This document shows positions 51,016-59,724 of a DNA stretch of 64,000 nucleotides, one piece after another; position 1 is the first letter of the stretch; each line of letters starts with the position of its first letter. The stretch spans positions 740,418 through 804,417 of the forward strand of contig NZ_KB373314.1 of the NCBI RefSeq assembly GCF_000314795.2, written 5' to 3'. The DNA comes from Streptococcus sp. F0442 (GTDB lineage: Bacteria; Bacillota; Bacilli; Lactobacillales; Streptococcaceae). Position numbers and translations under genes: made by a program. The notes under the pieces were generated by a model. That model did not search any database, was not told the origin of the DNA, and was given only the letters and a program-made list of their open reading frames with translations.

Positions 51016-51060
51016 CGGCAAGAGGTCGGGTGCACTGCCCCAACCTCATTTTCTTTGCCG
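51016..51060 (-). terminator. Terminator after ptsG
   Basis: A long stem CGGCAA...GAGGTTGGG / CCCGACCTC...TTGCCG with a GCAGTGCA loop, seven bases past the ptsG stop. The T-tail is short (TTTCTTG). Confidence 0.65.
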
Positions 51061-51066
51061 TAGTCT

Positions 51067-53262
51067 TTATAATTCTACTGTTGCAACTGGAGCATTGGCT
51101 GCCAATTTGCCTGTATGTTCGATCTTAACTGACTTAATGGCATCTGCATTTGTGAAAACAACAACTGTAGATGTTTCACGACCTGCTTCACGAATCGCAT
51201 CAAGATCGGCTTCTACTAAAAGGTCTCCTGCAGCCACTGTTTGGCCTTCAGATACTTTAACCTCAAATGGTTTTCCTTCTAGACTAACAGTATCTAGACC
51301 AATGTGAACCAAGACTTCCAAACCATTATCTGTCAACAAACCAAGGGCATGTTTAGTTGGGAAGACGCTCGTAATTTTACCAGCCACTGGTGAAACGATG
51401 TGGCCATTTTCAGGCTCAACTGCAAATCCGTCACCCATCATTTTTTGTGAGAAGACTGGGTCTTTCACATCTTCAATATTGATGACTTGACCATCCGCAA
51501 CTGAATGAACTTCATCCGTCACACCTTTGAAGGTTGCTTCTGCCTTTTGAACAGCTGTCATTTGGCTAGGAAGTGTTTCAGGAATGACTTCACCTGAGTC
51601 AAGTACGTCTTGGATGTCTGACTTCAAGACGTCTGCTTTTGGACCGTAGATGGCTTGAACCCCTTGTCCTTTCATGACAAGACCCATTGCACCTTCAGCT
51701 TTCCATTGTTCTTCTGTTCCAACTTTTTCTGCGTCTTTCACAGTCACACGGAGACGAGTCATACATGCGTCAACATCTACGATATTGGCACGTCCACCAA
51801 GAAGGTTGATGATGTTGATGACTTGTGAGCTAGCTGAGCTAGTAGCCGTACCAGATGCTTCACCTTCTCCTGAAGCTGCATCATCATTTTGCTCGTAGTT
51901 ACCATTGCGTCCTGGAGTCGCATAGTTGAATTTCTTAATCATGAAGTTGGCAATGAAGTACATGATACATCCAAAGAGGACAGTTACCCATACAAAGTTA
52001 AAGATATCAATTGCCAAACCAGCGTTGATGGCCATTGGAGTACGTGTCAAGAATTCGATTGAACCGAATGAGTGAACCCGTAGGTGAACCACGTCCGCCA
52101 TTGCAAAGGCAGCCCCTTGAACAAAGGCGTAGATCAAGTACAATGGTGTTGCAATGAACATGAACATGTATTCAATTGGTTCTGTAACACCTGTCAAGAA
52201 GGTTGCAAGAGCAGTTGCAACAAGCATCCCTTTGTATTTTTCTTTTTTATCTGGATCCACATTGCGGTAGATGGCAACTACAATCCCCATCAAGATACCG
52301 AAAGATCCGATCATTTGACCAACTTTGAAACGAGCTGGTGTATATGCTTGAAGCAAGTGTTGGTATTGGCTAGGATCAGCTTTCTTCAAGTTCACTAGGT
52401 CTGTTACCCAAGCCAACCAAAGTGGGTCTTGTCCAAATACAGTTGTTCCTTTAGCAGCTCCCGTAAGAACTTGGTAGCTACCACCCAATTGAGTGTAGTT
52501 AATTGGAATGGTCAACATATGGTGAAGACCAAATGGCAAGAGAAGACGTTCCAAGGTACCAAACAAGAATGGTGCCAATACTGGAGCAGTGGATTGTGAG
52601 TTGGCAATCCAAACACCAAATCCGTTAATTCCTGATTGAACAGCTGGCCACAAAATTGAAAGTAGCAAAGCTGCTAGAGTAGAACGGATGATAACAATGA
52701 ATGGTACAAAGCGTTTTCCGTTAAAGAAGGAAAGAGCTTCTGGAAGTTTACGGTAGTTGTAGTATTTATTGAAGGCAGTCGCTCCAACAAAACCAGAGAT
52801 AATCCCTACAAAGACACCCATATTCAGAGCAGGAGCTTCAAGGACACTAATGAAATAATCCGCAACTTTAACAGAACCGCCTAAAATTGTGTGAACGGTA
52901 GCTTCTTTATCAGCCAACATTGCAGATGTCACTCCAAAAACGGCACCTGTAATACGGTTAATTAAGATGAAAGAGAGACCAGCTGCAAAGGCACCCCCTG
53001 CACGTTCCTTGGCCCAGCTACCACCGATAGCGAGTGCAAACAGGATGTGAAGGTTTCCGATAACCCCCCAACCGATTTGTTCGAGAATCCCACCTGTAAT
53101 AACAAGTGGAGATAAATTCGGGTTGATCATAGGGATTGATTTCCCGATTGAAATCATCAACCCAGCCGCTGGCATTACAGCGATAACGACCATCAAGGCC
53201 TTACCGAACTTCTGCCAGAATTCAAAGCTAAATAAACTTTTGAATGATCCTTTGTTCATCAT
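51067..53262 (-). CDS. ptsG: Glucose PTS transporter subunit EIICBA
   Basis: A 731-residue fusion in the order IIC-IIB-IIA. IIC (residues ~10-430) is a 10-helix membrane channel that begins FEFWQKFGKALMVVIAVMPA; LLLPFGLHHML is a glucose-family signature. IIB carries the phosphorylated Cys in VDVDACMTRLRVTV (near residue 500). IIA carries the phosphorylated His in EVLVHIGLDTVSL. HPr phosphate passes IIA-His, then IIB-Cys, to sugar during uptake of glucose and perhaps maltose or glucosamine. The gene is isolated, and a cre-like site downstream of the promoter suggests CcpA roadblock control. Confidence 0.93.
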   Translation of the reverse strand: MMNKGSFKSLFSFEFWQKFGKALMVVIAVMPAAGLMISIGKSIPMINPNLSPLVITGGILEQIGWGVIGNLHILFALAIGGSWAKERAGGAFAAGLSFILINRITGAVFGVTSAMLADKEATVHTILGGSVKVADYFISVLEAPALNMGVFVGIISGFVGATAFNKYYNYRKLPEALSFFNGKRFVPFIVIIRSTLAALLLSILWPAVQSGINGFGVWIANSQSTAPVLAPFLFGTLERLLLPFGLHHMLTIPINYTQLGGSYQVLTGAAKGTTVFGQDPLWLAWVTDLVNLKKADPSQYQHLLQAYTPARFKVGQMIGSFGILMGIVVAIYRNVDPDKKEKYKGMLVATALATFLTGVTEPIEYMFMFIATPLYLIYAFVQGAAFAMADVVHLRVHSFGSIEFLTRTPMAINAGLAIDIFNFVWVTVLFGCIMYFIANFMIKKFNYATPGRNGNYEQNDDAASGEGEASGTATSSASSQVINIINLLGGRANIVDVDACMTRLRVTVKDAEKVGTEEQWKAEGAMGLVMKGQGVQAIYGPKADVLKSDIQDVLDSGEVIPETLPSQMTAVQKAEATFKGVTDEVHSVADGQVINIEDVKDPVFSQKMMGDGFAVEPENGHIVSPVAGKITSVFPTKHALGLLTDNGLEVLVHIGLDTVSLEGKPFEVKVSEGQTVAAGDLLVEADLDAIREAGRETSTVVVFTNADAIKSVKIEHTGKLAANAPVATVEL

Positions 53263-53297
53263 TCAACCTCCTTATATTGTTTAAGGCTTTGTTTTTA

Positions 53298-53353
53298 AGA
53301 AAACGTTTGCGCTTAATTTGATTCTAGTATACCATATTTTTCAAAAATGTAAA
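53298..53353 (-). promoter_or_regulatory. ptsG promoter with cre-like operator
   Basis: TTTACA (53348-53353), a 16-nt spacer and TATACT (53326-53331) on the minus strand. AGAAAACGTTTGCGCT at 53298-53313, just downstream of the start point, resembles the cre consensus TGAAAACGTTTWCA. A related copy in inverted orientation (AACGCAAACGATTTCT) is at 53445-53460, upstream of the promoter. CcpA binding to one or both, possibly with looping, is inferred. Confidence 0.6.
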
Positions 53354-53471
53354 GCCTTACATAACATTTTTCTTGAATTTTTTCTCTTTATATTAAATTT
53401 CAAACACAAAATCTTTCTCAATCTTTCTTTTTTCGATAATTTTTAACGCAAACGATTTCTTTGAAACATAA

Positions 53472-53504
53472 AAACATTCGAACCCTTTAAGGATTCGAAT
53501 GTTT
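53472..53504 (-). terminator. Terminator after ritR
   Basis: AAACATTCGAA/TTCGAATGTTT with loop TCCTTAAAGGG; the T-run continues TTTATG. It touches the ritR stop. Confidence 0.8.
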
Positions 53505-54202
53505 CATTCTAGTTCGTCTTGCATGGCATAGCCAATCCCACGAACGGTCTTAATATAGCTCTTTTGTCCTGGGAGATCTATTTTCCCACGAAGATAACGG
53601 ATATAAACGTCGACAATATTGGTCTCCCCCTTACTCTCGTACTTCCAAACGCTCTCTAGCAATTGCTCACGAGTCACCACTCCCTTGTTTCCCATCAGAG
53701 TCGCTAGGAGATCGTATTCTCTTCGCGTCAGACTAATCATGTCTTTTCCTCGATAGACGGTGTGGTGTTCGACATCGATCCGCAAATTCCGATAAGAGGT
53801 TGGAATTTTCATCTGGCTACAGTGTTGGTCAATATAATCACGGCCTCTAAATATAGCTGTGATTTTATCTACTAAATCACTGATCACAAAGGGTTTGACC
53901 ATATAGGAAACGGCAAACCGCTCAATACTCTCTTCGTGTTCGGCAATCTTTTCCCGACTATCCAAAACAATCAAAACCGAAGCAGGGCGAATCTGACTGA
54001 TCTCCTGAGCAAAGGCTTCACCAGACATGTCTGACAAATCATAATTGAACAAGATCAGATCATATTTGGTGGTAGCAATCAAGGCCAGACCCGTTTTCCC
54101 ATCCTCGACCACATCAACTTGATAGCCTTCTTTTTGAAGTTCCAAATTAATGAAGCGAGCGATTTGCTTCTCATTTTCTACTAGTAGGACTCGTTTGACC
54201 AT
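53504..54202 (-). CDS. ritR: Orphan redox response regulator RitR
   Basis: A 232-residue OmpR-type regulator without an adjacent histidine kinase. In the receiver domain the phosphorylatable Asp is replaced by Asn53 (DLILFNYDL), and Cys128 lies in the linker helix (YIDQHCSQM). Both are the diagnostic features of pneumococcal RitR, whose Cys128 oxidation to a disulfide dimer under H2O2 activates repression of iron uptake (piu). The C-terminal winged helix ends GQKSYIKTVRGIGYAM. The pairing with gnd is conserved, suggesting iron/redox control beside NADPH production. It starts nine bases after gnd. Confidence 0.95.
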   Translation of the reverse strand: MVKRVLLVENEKQIARFINLELQKEGYQVDVVEDGKTGLALIATTKYDLILFNYDLSDMSGEAFAQEISQIRPASVLIVLDSREKIAEHEESIERFAVSYMVKPFVISDLVDKITAIFRGRDYIDQHCSQMKIPTSYRNLRIDVEHHTVYRGKDMISLTRREYDLLATLMGNKGVVTREQLLESVWKYESKGETNIVDVYIRYLRGKIDLPGQKSYIKTVRGIGYAMQDELE

Positions 54203-54211
54203 AAGCCAAGA

Positions 54212-55636
54212 TTATTTTTCGTCGTACCAAGAATAGTGGAAGGTACCTTCTTTGTCCTTCCGTTGGTAAGTATGGGCACCAAAGTAGTCACGTTGCGCTT
54301 GGATCAAGTTCGCTGGAAGATCCGCTGAACGGTAGCTATCAAAGTAAGTGATGGCTGCTGAGAAGGTTGGTACTGGTACACCTGCTTGAACAGCAAGAGC
54401 TACAATATCACGAACAGATTGTTGGTACTTAGCTGTTACATCCAAGAAGTATTCATCCAAAAGAAGGTTAGCAAGATCTGCATCGCGGTTGTAAGCATCT
54501 GTGATCTTTTGCAAGAAACGAGAACGGATGATACATCCATCACGCCAGATAGATGCGATGTCCGCAAATGGCAAGTTCCAGTTGTTTTCTTTAGAAGCGA
54601 CACGCAATTGGGCAAAACCTTGTGCGTAAGAGATGATTTTTGAGAAATAAAGGGCTTGGCGGATCTTTTCAATCAATTCAGCCTTGTCTCCTTCAAATTT
54701 GAAAGCAGCTGGTTTTGGAAGCACCTTGCTAGCGTGTACACGTTCTTCTTTATAAGTAGAAATGTAACGTGCAAATACTGACTCAGTGATGAGTGACAAT
54801 GGCACACCAAGGTCAAGAGCTGATTGGCTCGTCCATTTACCTGTTCCCTTGTTTCCTGCAGCATCCAAGATGTAGTCAACGATTGGACCATCTTGACCTT
54901 CGTCGTCTTTGCGTCCAAGGATATCCGCAGTGATTTCGATCAAGTAGCTATCCAATTCGCCCTTGTTCCACTCCGTAAAGATTTCAGCCATGTCTTGAGC
55001 TGAAAGGCCAAGCAAGTGTTGCATCAAATCATAGCTTTCTGCAATCAATTGCATATCCCCATATTCGATCCCGTTGTGGACCATTTTCACGTAGTGACCA
55101 GCTCCATCAGGACCGATGTAAGTCACACATGGTTTGCCATCTTCAGGCGCTTTTGCAGAGATTTCTTCAAGAACATCTGCTACCAATTCATAGGCTTCTT
55201 TTTGTCCACCAGGCATGATAGAAGGACCTTCAAGGGCACCTTTTTCACCACCAGAAACCCCTGTACCGATAAAGTTGATACCAGAGTTTGCCAACTCTTC
55301 GTTCCGACGGATGGTATCTTTGTAGAAAGTATTTCCTCCGTCGATCAAGATATCGCCTTTATCCAAATGTGGAAGAAGAGCTTGGATGGTTGCATCTGTA
55401 CCAGGTCCTGCTTGAACCATGAGCATGATACGGCGTGGTTTTTCGATAGAGTTTACGAAGCTTTCGATATCATAGCTTGGCACAAAGTTCTTATCAGGAT
55501 GGCAAGCAACAACATCTTCTGTTTTTTCTTTACTACGGTTATAAATGGCAACTGTATAGCCACGAGATTCAATATTAAGGGCAAGGTTACGACCCATTAC
55601 GGCCATACCGACAACACCAAAGTTTGCTTTAGTCAT
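54212..55636 (-). CDS. gnd: 6-phosphogluconate dehydrogenase, decarboxylating
   Basis: A 474-residue NADP+-dependent enzyme of the oxidative pentose phosphate pathway, converting 6-phosphogluconate to ribulose-5-phosphate with CO2 and NADPH. The N-terminal Rossmann motif [16 protein letters not shown], the catalytic segment [20 protein letters not shown] and the Lys in [15 protein letters not shown] are present. The start [10 protein letters not shown] has GAGGAG upstream. The 17-residue-longer reading lacks that site. Co-transcribed with ritR. Confidence 0.97.
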   Translation of the reverse strand: MTKANFGVVGMAVMGRNLALNIESRGYTVAIYNRSKEKTEDVVACHPDKNFVPSYDIESFVNSIEKPRRIMLMVQAGPGTDATIQALLPHLDKGDILIDGGNTFYKDTIRRNEELANSGINFIGTGVSGGEKGALEGPSIMPGGQKEAYELVADVLEEISAKAPEDGKPCVTYIGPDGAGHYVKMVHNGIEYGDMQLIAESYDLMQHLLGLSAQDMAEIFTEWNKGELDSYLIEITADILGRKDDEGQDGPIVDYILDAAGNKGTGKWTSQSALDLGVPLSLITESVFARYISTYKEERVHASKVLPKPAAFKFEGDKAELIEKIRQALYFSKIISYAQGFAQLRVASKENNWNLPFADIASIWRDGCIIRSRFLQKITDAYNRDADLANLLLDEYFLDVTAKYQQSVRDIVALAVQAGVPVPTFSAAITYFDSYRSADLPANLIQAQRDYFGAHTYQRKDKEGTFHYSWYDEK

Positions 55637-55760
55637 GTGACACTCCTCTTTATAGTTTGCCCTTATTTTACCATTTTTCCTCCTCAAAAGAAAGCAGAAA
55701 ATAGCTTCCCGCCTTCTACAAGAAGGAGAAGCTCCTGCAAATCATTTGATCTTAAAAACA

Positions 55761-55791
55761 AAAGTGCCCGAGAAACAGTTCTCAGACACTT
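55761..55791 (-). terminator. Terminator after the flotillin gene
   Basis: AAGTGTCTGAGAA/TTTCTCGGGCACTTT with TTTTGT on the minus strand. Confidence 0.75.
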
Positions 55792-55805
55792 CCTTATGAA
55801 TGGCA

Positions 55806-57284
55806 TTAATCTTCTTTTAAAGCTAATTCATCCGCTTCAATGACCGGATGTTCTCCTTCTTTGAGTTTGTTGACTGTCATATTGACCCCAAGAGCTCCTG
55901 CTAACAATTGACGAATATCAAATCCAGCTCCTTGAGAGACTTGATCGATACTTTGCATGATATCGCCCACCATCTTAGAAGCATTGCCTTCGCCATACAT
56001 CGTGATCTTATCCACCTTGGTCAATGGCTCAGCAACAGCACGCGCAATTTCAGGCAATTTGTCGACCACCATTTCGGTAATGGCTGCTTCTTGCATTTTC
56101 TTCATCGCTTCGGCCTTTTGGTCCAAACCTTTAGCTTCGGCTTCTAGTTTCAAGCGAATAGCTTCTGCTTCTGCACGACCTTTGGCTTCGATAGCTTCAG
56201 CCTCTTGCAGTTGAGCAAATTTCTCTGCTTCGGCTTGGGCTTTCCGAGCTTCGGCTTCTTTTTGCGTTTCGAAGAGTTCTGCTTCTGCCTTGCGTTGGCG
56301 TTCGATCAATTCTGCTTCGGCTGCTTGTTGACGAGCATACTTTTCAGCTTCGGCTTGCTTACGGATGTTGGCATCCAATTCTTGCTCACGAACCTTAACT
56401 TCGCGTTCTTTGACTTCCGCTTCTTTTTCTTGTTTCATGATATTGGCTTCAGCTGCCACGCGCTCTTGTTCACGACGTTGTACTTCTGCCTCAATCCCTT
56501 TCGCGGCATCTGCTTTTGCTTGGGCAATATCTGCTTCTTGCTTGAGGGCTGCTTGTTTGAGTTTTAATTCGTTTTGTTTTTGCGCAATTTCAAGATCGGC
56601 TGCAACACGTTTGTCGTTGGCCAATTTATCTTGTTCTGCTTCGACTTCCTTGCGTTCGCGTTCTGCTTTGGCTTTGGCAATCAAGGCATCTTTCTTAATG
56701 GTTTCAACATTTTCAATCCCGAGGTTGTCGATGACTCCCCCTTCATCAGAGAAGGATTGAACCGTAAAGGCGATGACTTCTAGACCCATTTTGGCCAAGT
56801 CTGGTGCTACGTTGTCCTGCACTTTTGAGGCAAACTCTTGACGGTCATTGACCATCTTACGGAGCTCCATCTGACCGATCACTTCCCGCAAGTTTCCTTC
56901 CAAGACATCTTGGACAGAATTGGAAATATCTGTCGTATTCCAGTTCAAGAAGTTTTCTGCAGCCCGGGCAATCATTTCATCGGTTGTACCGATTTTTAAC
57001 TTAACAGCTGCATCGGCACGGACGTTAATGAAGTCCAGTGTTGGGACTGCTTCTGACGTCCGAACATCTGTCGAGAATTGCTCAATATCAAGATAAGAGC
57101 GTTGTTCGACAAAGGGAATCATAAAGCCAGCTTTCCCACGCAAGTGACGTTGTTTCCGAAGACCTGTAATGACCACGACTTCGTTGGGTTTAGCGTTCAC
57201 GTAGCCTTTTACAAGCAAAACTACAATAATGACAGTAACAATGAGACCTGTTATCAACCAGCCTGGAATAAATAATGTATCCAT
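55806..57284 (-). CDS. Flotillin-like SPFH/band 7 protein (FloT/YqiK)
   Basis: A 492-residue membrane-associated scaffold. One N-terminal hydrophobic hairpin (residues ~5-27, FIPGWLITGLIVTVIIVVLL) precedes the SPFH domain (residues ~30-200; VVVITGLRKQRHLRGKAGFM) and a long coiled coil of Ala-Glu-Lys heptads (residues ~205-420; many EAQKEAEARKAQ-type repeats). The C-terminal segment MVGDIMQSIDQVSQGAGF is typical of bacterial FloT. It organises functional membrane microdomains and may aid secretion or signalling. A single-gene unit. Confidence 0.9.
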   Translation of the reverse strand: MDTLFIPGWLITGLIVTVIIVVLLVKGYVNAKPNEVVVITGLRKQRHLRGKAGFMIPFVEQRSYLDIEQFSTDVRTSEAVPTLDFINVRADAAVKLKIGTTDEMIARAAENFLNWNTTDISNSVQDVLEGNLREVIGQMELRKMVNDRQEFASKVQDNVAPDLAKMGLEVIAFTVQSFSDEGGVIDNLGIENVETIKKDALIAKAKAERERKEVEAEQDKLANDKRVAADLEIAQKQNELKLKQAALKQEADIAQAKADAAKGIEAEVQRREQERVAAEANIMKQEKEAEVKEREVKVREQELDANIRKQAEAEKYARQQAAEAELIERQRKAEAELFETQKEAEARKAQAEAEKFAQLQEAEAIEAKGRAEAEAIRLKLEAEAKGLDQKAEAMKKMQEAAITEMVVDKLPEIARAVAEPLTKVDKITMYGEGNASKMVGDIMQSIDQVSQGAGFDIRQLLAGALGVNMTVNKLKEGEHPVIEADELALKED

Positions 57285-57407
57285 ACTTTTCTCCTTTTTC
57301 AGAGGTCTCCCCTCTGTTGTTTATAAATCCTAGTATACCAAAAGAAGGCCTTTCCTCAAAGAAAAGACCTGTATTTATGTTTAGATTTTTAATATGTCAT
57401 CCCTAGC

Positions 57408-57947
57408 CTATTCTTCCTCAAATAAACCTTGGAGACCAGCAAAGGGACTGTTTTCTTCTTTCTTAACCGCTTGAGCTTCTTGATACTCTTCTTCTGTCAT
57501 GATTTTCCAATCATTGCCCTCGATAAAGCCTTGCCCGGCCTCTTCTTCTGGAGTGAGAACCTTGAGAGGAATATTGAGAAGGATATTGTCTGCCACACTC
57601 TCACTTAGGTCAATTTTGCCCCCTTCAATGGGAAGGATCAGATCTTCCTCAAGAGCTTCGATATCTGCCTCTGACTGTACGTCCTCAGCAAACACTTCTG
57701 TTACAGGATAGCTTTCTTGGAGTTCAACGGGTTCCATGCTTCGGCTAGATGCCAAAACAATGGTGTAGGTCAATTGGTAATCTAAGACATAGAGACCTGT
57801 ATCATAGGCTACTCGTCCTGTCGCTGTCACATTCTTTAAATCAAGAATTTCTGGATTGCGCTTTTGCAATTCCTTTAACAACTCCAACTCTTGATCAAAG
57901 GCTAGTCCTTCAGGATTTTTACGGATTTCTTGTGTGTATAAGTTCAT
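57408..57947 (-). CDS. YceD (DUF177) family protein
   Basis: About 179 residues. YceD proteins usually sit next to rpmF and relate to 23S rRNA or membrane lipid regulation; here rpmF is not adjacent. LYVLDYQLTYTIVLASSRSM and the acidic LDLSESVADNILLNIPLKVL segments mark the family. I start it at MNLYTQEIRK with a weak GAGGAC upstream. The longer reading adds 19 residues not found in the family. Confidence 0.85.
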   Translation of the reverse strand: MNLYTQEIRKNPEGLAFDQELELLKELQKRNPEILDLKNVTATGRVAYDTGLYVLDYQLTYTIVLASSRSMEPVELQESYPVTEVFAEDVQSEADIEALEEDLILPIEGGKIDLSESVADNILLNIPLKVLTPEEEAGQGFIEGNDWKIMTEEEYQEAQAVKKEENSPFAGLQGLFEEE

Positions 57948-58060
57948 TCTTTTGTCCTCAAATCTTCTAGATACTACTAGTATATCATGAAGCTGTCTCT
58001 TCAACCAAGAAGTCTCCTCAAAAATTTGTTATAATCATGAAAAAAGATAAAGGAGATCTG

Positions 58061-58429
58061 ATGGCAAGAGTTTACGATTTACCATTTTCAACTGTATATA
58101 CAGCTTTAGTCCAAAAAGTCTTACGAAAGGGTGGAGCAGAGACCAGCCTTGACCAAATTACCTCGCGATTAACAGGCTATTCTCTGGCGGAACTAAAAGA
58201 ATGGAAAAGGCGTGATGGAAGCTACGGAGATTTCTTTCGCCAAGCTCCCGCCTATCACCCCAATCGAACACTGATTACTGGGAAAGTTTGTGACGTGCAA
58301 ATTGAAACAATTCAAGATCCTTTGATGCAGGAAATTCGTCGATTAGATCGTCTGGTCGATTGGTTAAGCAAGGGGAAGACTGTTGAGCAATTGGTTGAAA
58401 AATACCAGCTACAAGAGGAGAAGGCATGA
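58061..58429 (+). CDS. DUF2200 family protein
   Basis: About 122 residues beginning MARVYDLPFSTVYTALVQKV, with the DUF2200 signature DFFRQAPAYHPNRTLITGKV and CDVQIETIQDPLMQEIRRLD. Function unknown; a small soluble family found sporadically across Firmicutes. AAAGGAG lies before the chosen start, and a TATAAT box lies immediately upstream of the alternative ATG at 58037, so that longer form is unlikely. Its stop overlaps the Rgg gene (ATGA), so the two are translated together. Confidence 0.85.
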   Translation: MARVYDLPFSTVYTALVQKVLRKGGAETSLDQITSRLTGYSLAELKEWKRRDGSYGDFFRQAPAYHPNRTLITGKVCDVQIETIQDPLMQEIRRLDRLVDWLSKGKTVEQLVEKYQLQEEKA

Positions 58430-59286
58430 AAGAAATCGGAGCAGCTTTTCGGCAAATACGTGAAAGTCGCCACATCTCTTTAGAGGAAGCAACTGGAGGC
58501 GAATTTTCGCGCTCCATGCTATCTCGATTTGAAAGAGGGGAAAATGACCTCACTACGCAACGGTTTTTTCATGCCCTTCAACAAATCAAAACCAGCCTCA
58601 GTGAGTTTTCCCATCTAGCAGGGATCGACCAGCACTCCTTTATTCCCAAATTGTTGAAAGAGCACTATGAAAACATGAGCTTGGAACACGACCAAGCCTT
58701 GTACCAACGCTATCAACTAGCCTATCAGAAAGATTACAAAAAAGAAGACTTCTTAGCCAGCATTATTCTCAAGGCCCAAATGCTTGGCAACTATCCTGAG
58801 GTAGAGTTGACTGCTAACCAAGAGGAACTAGATTTCCTCTATGACTACCTCTTCTCTGTCATGATCTGGGGAAATTTTGAATTAAGCCTATTTTCACTGA
58901 CCTCTCCACTTTTTTCCAGTCAGCTCTATCGACAGTACACAGAGGAATTGGTCCAGCGGGAGGACTTCAAGCTTCTCCTAGACTCTTCTCTTCCTGCCCT
59001 CAACTCTATTTTTCTCAATGGCTTTTTTCTGGCCATTAGTTCAAATGAATTTGAAGATGCGACCTATTTTGATCAGCTGATCAAGGACCACTTTTACTCC
59101 GAAAACGAAGCCTACCTTCGGACGGTTTATCTCTATGCCAAAGGGGAATTTCTTTATCGAAAGGGAGAAAAAGAAACTGGTCTTGAAAAGATGGAACAGG
59201 CCATTCAGGTCCTCTCTATTCTGGATTGTAAGGACAGTGCCAACTACTACAAACAGGGCCTGCAAGAACTGATTAAGGAAGCCTGA
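58426..59286 (+). CDS. Rgg/GadR/MutR-family transcriptional regulator
   Basis: A 286-residue regulator. The N-terminal helix-turn-helix (residues ~5-60) reads IGAAFRQIRESRHISLEEAT then SRSMLSRFERGENDLT. The rest is a TPR-like repeat domain that binds peptide pheromones in the Rgg family (RggxLDLDLxxxxS). No small hydrophobic peptide (SHP) gene was found adjacent, so its inducer may be remote or this may be a peptide-independent member. It is coupled to the DUF2200 gene and followed by family A repeat copy 3. Confidence 0.87.
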   Translation: MKEIGAAFRQIRESRHISLEEATGGEFSRSMLSRFERGENDLTTQRFFHALQQIKTSLSEFSHLAGIDQHSFIPKLLKEHYENMSLEHDQALYQRYQLAYQKDYKKEDFLASIILKAQMLGNYPEVELTANQEELDFLYDYLFSVMIWGNFELSLFSLTSPLFSSQLYRQYTEELVQREDFKLLLDSSLPALNSIFLNGFFLAISSNEFEDATYFDQLIKDHFYSENEAYLRTVYLYAKGEFLYRKGEKETGLEKMEQAIQVLSILDCKDSANYYKQGLQELIKEA

Positions 59287-59289
59287 AAA

Positions 59290-59463
59290 GAGAGTGGGAC
59301 AGAAATCGGTCATTCGTTAGAATTCGATTTCGTCGTCCCACCTCCGCACAGTTGAGTAGGGATGTAAAAGCTGATGAAATCAGCGTAATAGAGACCACTC
59401 AACCACTGCGTCTTGCTCGACAATCCAAAAACAAAAAGAGGCTAGGACTTTTGTCCCAGCCTC
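59290..59463 (+). repeat. Family A three-hairpin repeat, copy 3
   Basis: Begins three bases after the Rgg stop. It has several changes from copies 1 and 4, for example GGTCATTCG for GRTAATTCG in hairpin 1 and GGGAT/GAGACC in hairpin 2, which break rather than keep pairing. It ends GTCCCAGCCTCTTTTTG, so it can terminate rgg transcription. It lies 1.5 kb before copy 4 in the same orientation. Confidence 0.85.
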
Positions 59464-59547
59464 TTTTTGTTGAAAATATGCAACATGTAATTTTTCTTGC
59501 TTTTAGGGGTTACAATAGGATCATCAAGAAAAGAAAGAGGTCCCAGC

Positions 59548-59724
59548 ATGATAAGCAGACTAAAGAATCATCTCCTTCATTATTTCCTTAAACAGACTAG
59601 TTTTTATGTTAAAGAGGAAAAATTAGAACTGACGGAAGAAGAGAAACTGTCTCTTCTCAAGCAGACCTTGCAACATTTAAGAGAAGTTATTTTATCTGCT
59701 AAGCATAAGGAGGAAAGCTTATGA
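59548..59724 (+). CDS. Small protein preceding the MFS gene
   Basis: A 58-residue basic, helical protein (MISRLKNHLLHYFLKQTSFY...) with no recognisable family. It starts at an ATG with GAAAGAGG ahead, and its TGA overlaps the MFS ATG, a classic coupling. It could serve as a leader for translation of the exporter or be a real small protein. Confidence 0.5.
   Translation: MISRLKNHLLHYFLKQTSFYVKEEKLELTEEEKLSLLKQTLQHLREVILSAKHKEESL

Noticed and set aside
55016..55843. A 275-codon open frame on the plus strand antisense to gnd
   Set aside because: It lies opposite the clear gnd gene, has no ribosome binding site or recognisable domain, and its composition (many Cys, His, Phe) reflects the reverse complement of a conserved gene.
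59287..59547. SHP pheromone gene next to the Rgg regulator
   Set aside because: The short space is filled by the family A repeat and a promoter; no 20-25 codon hydrophobic peptide with a ribosome binding site is visible on either strand.
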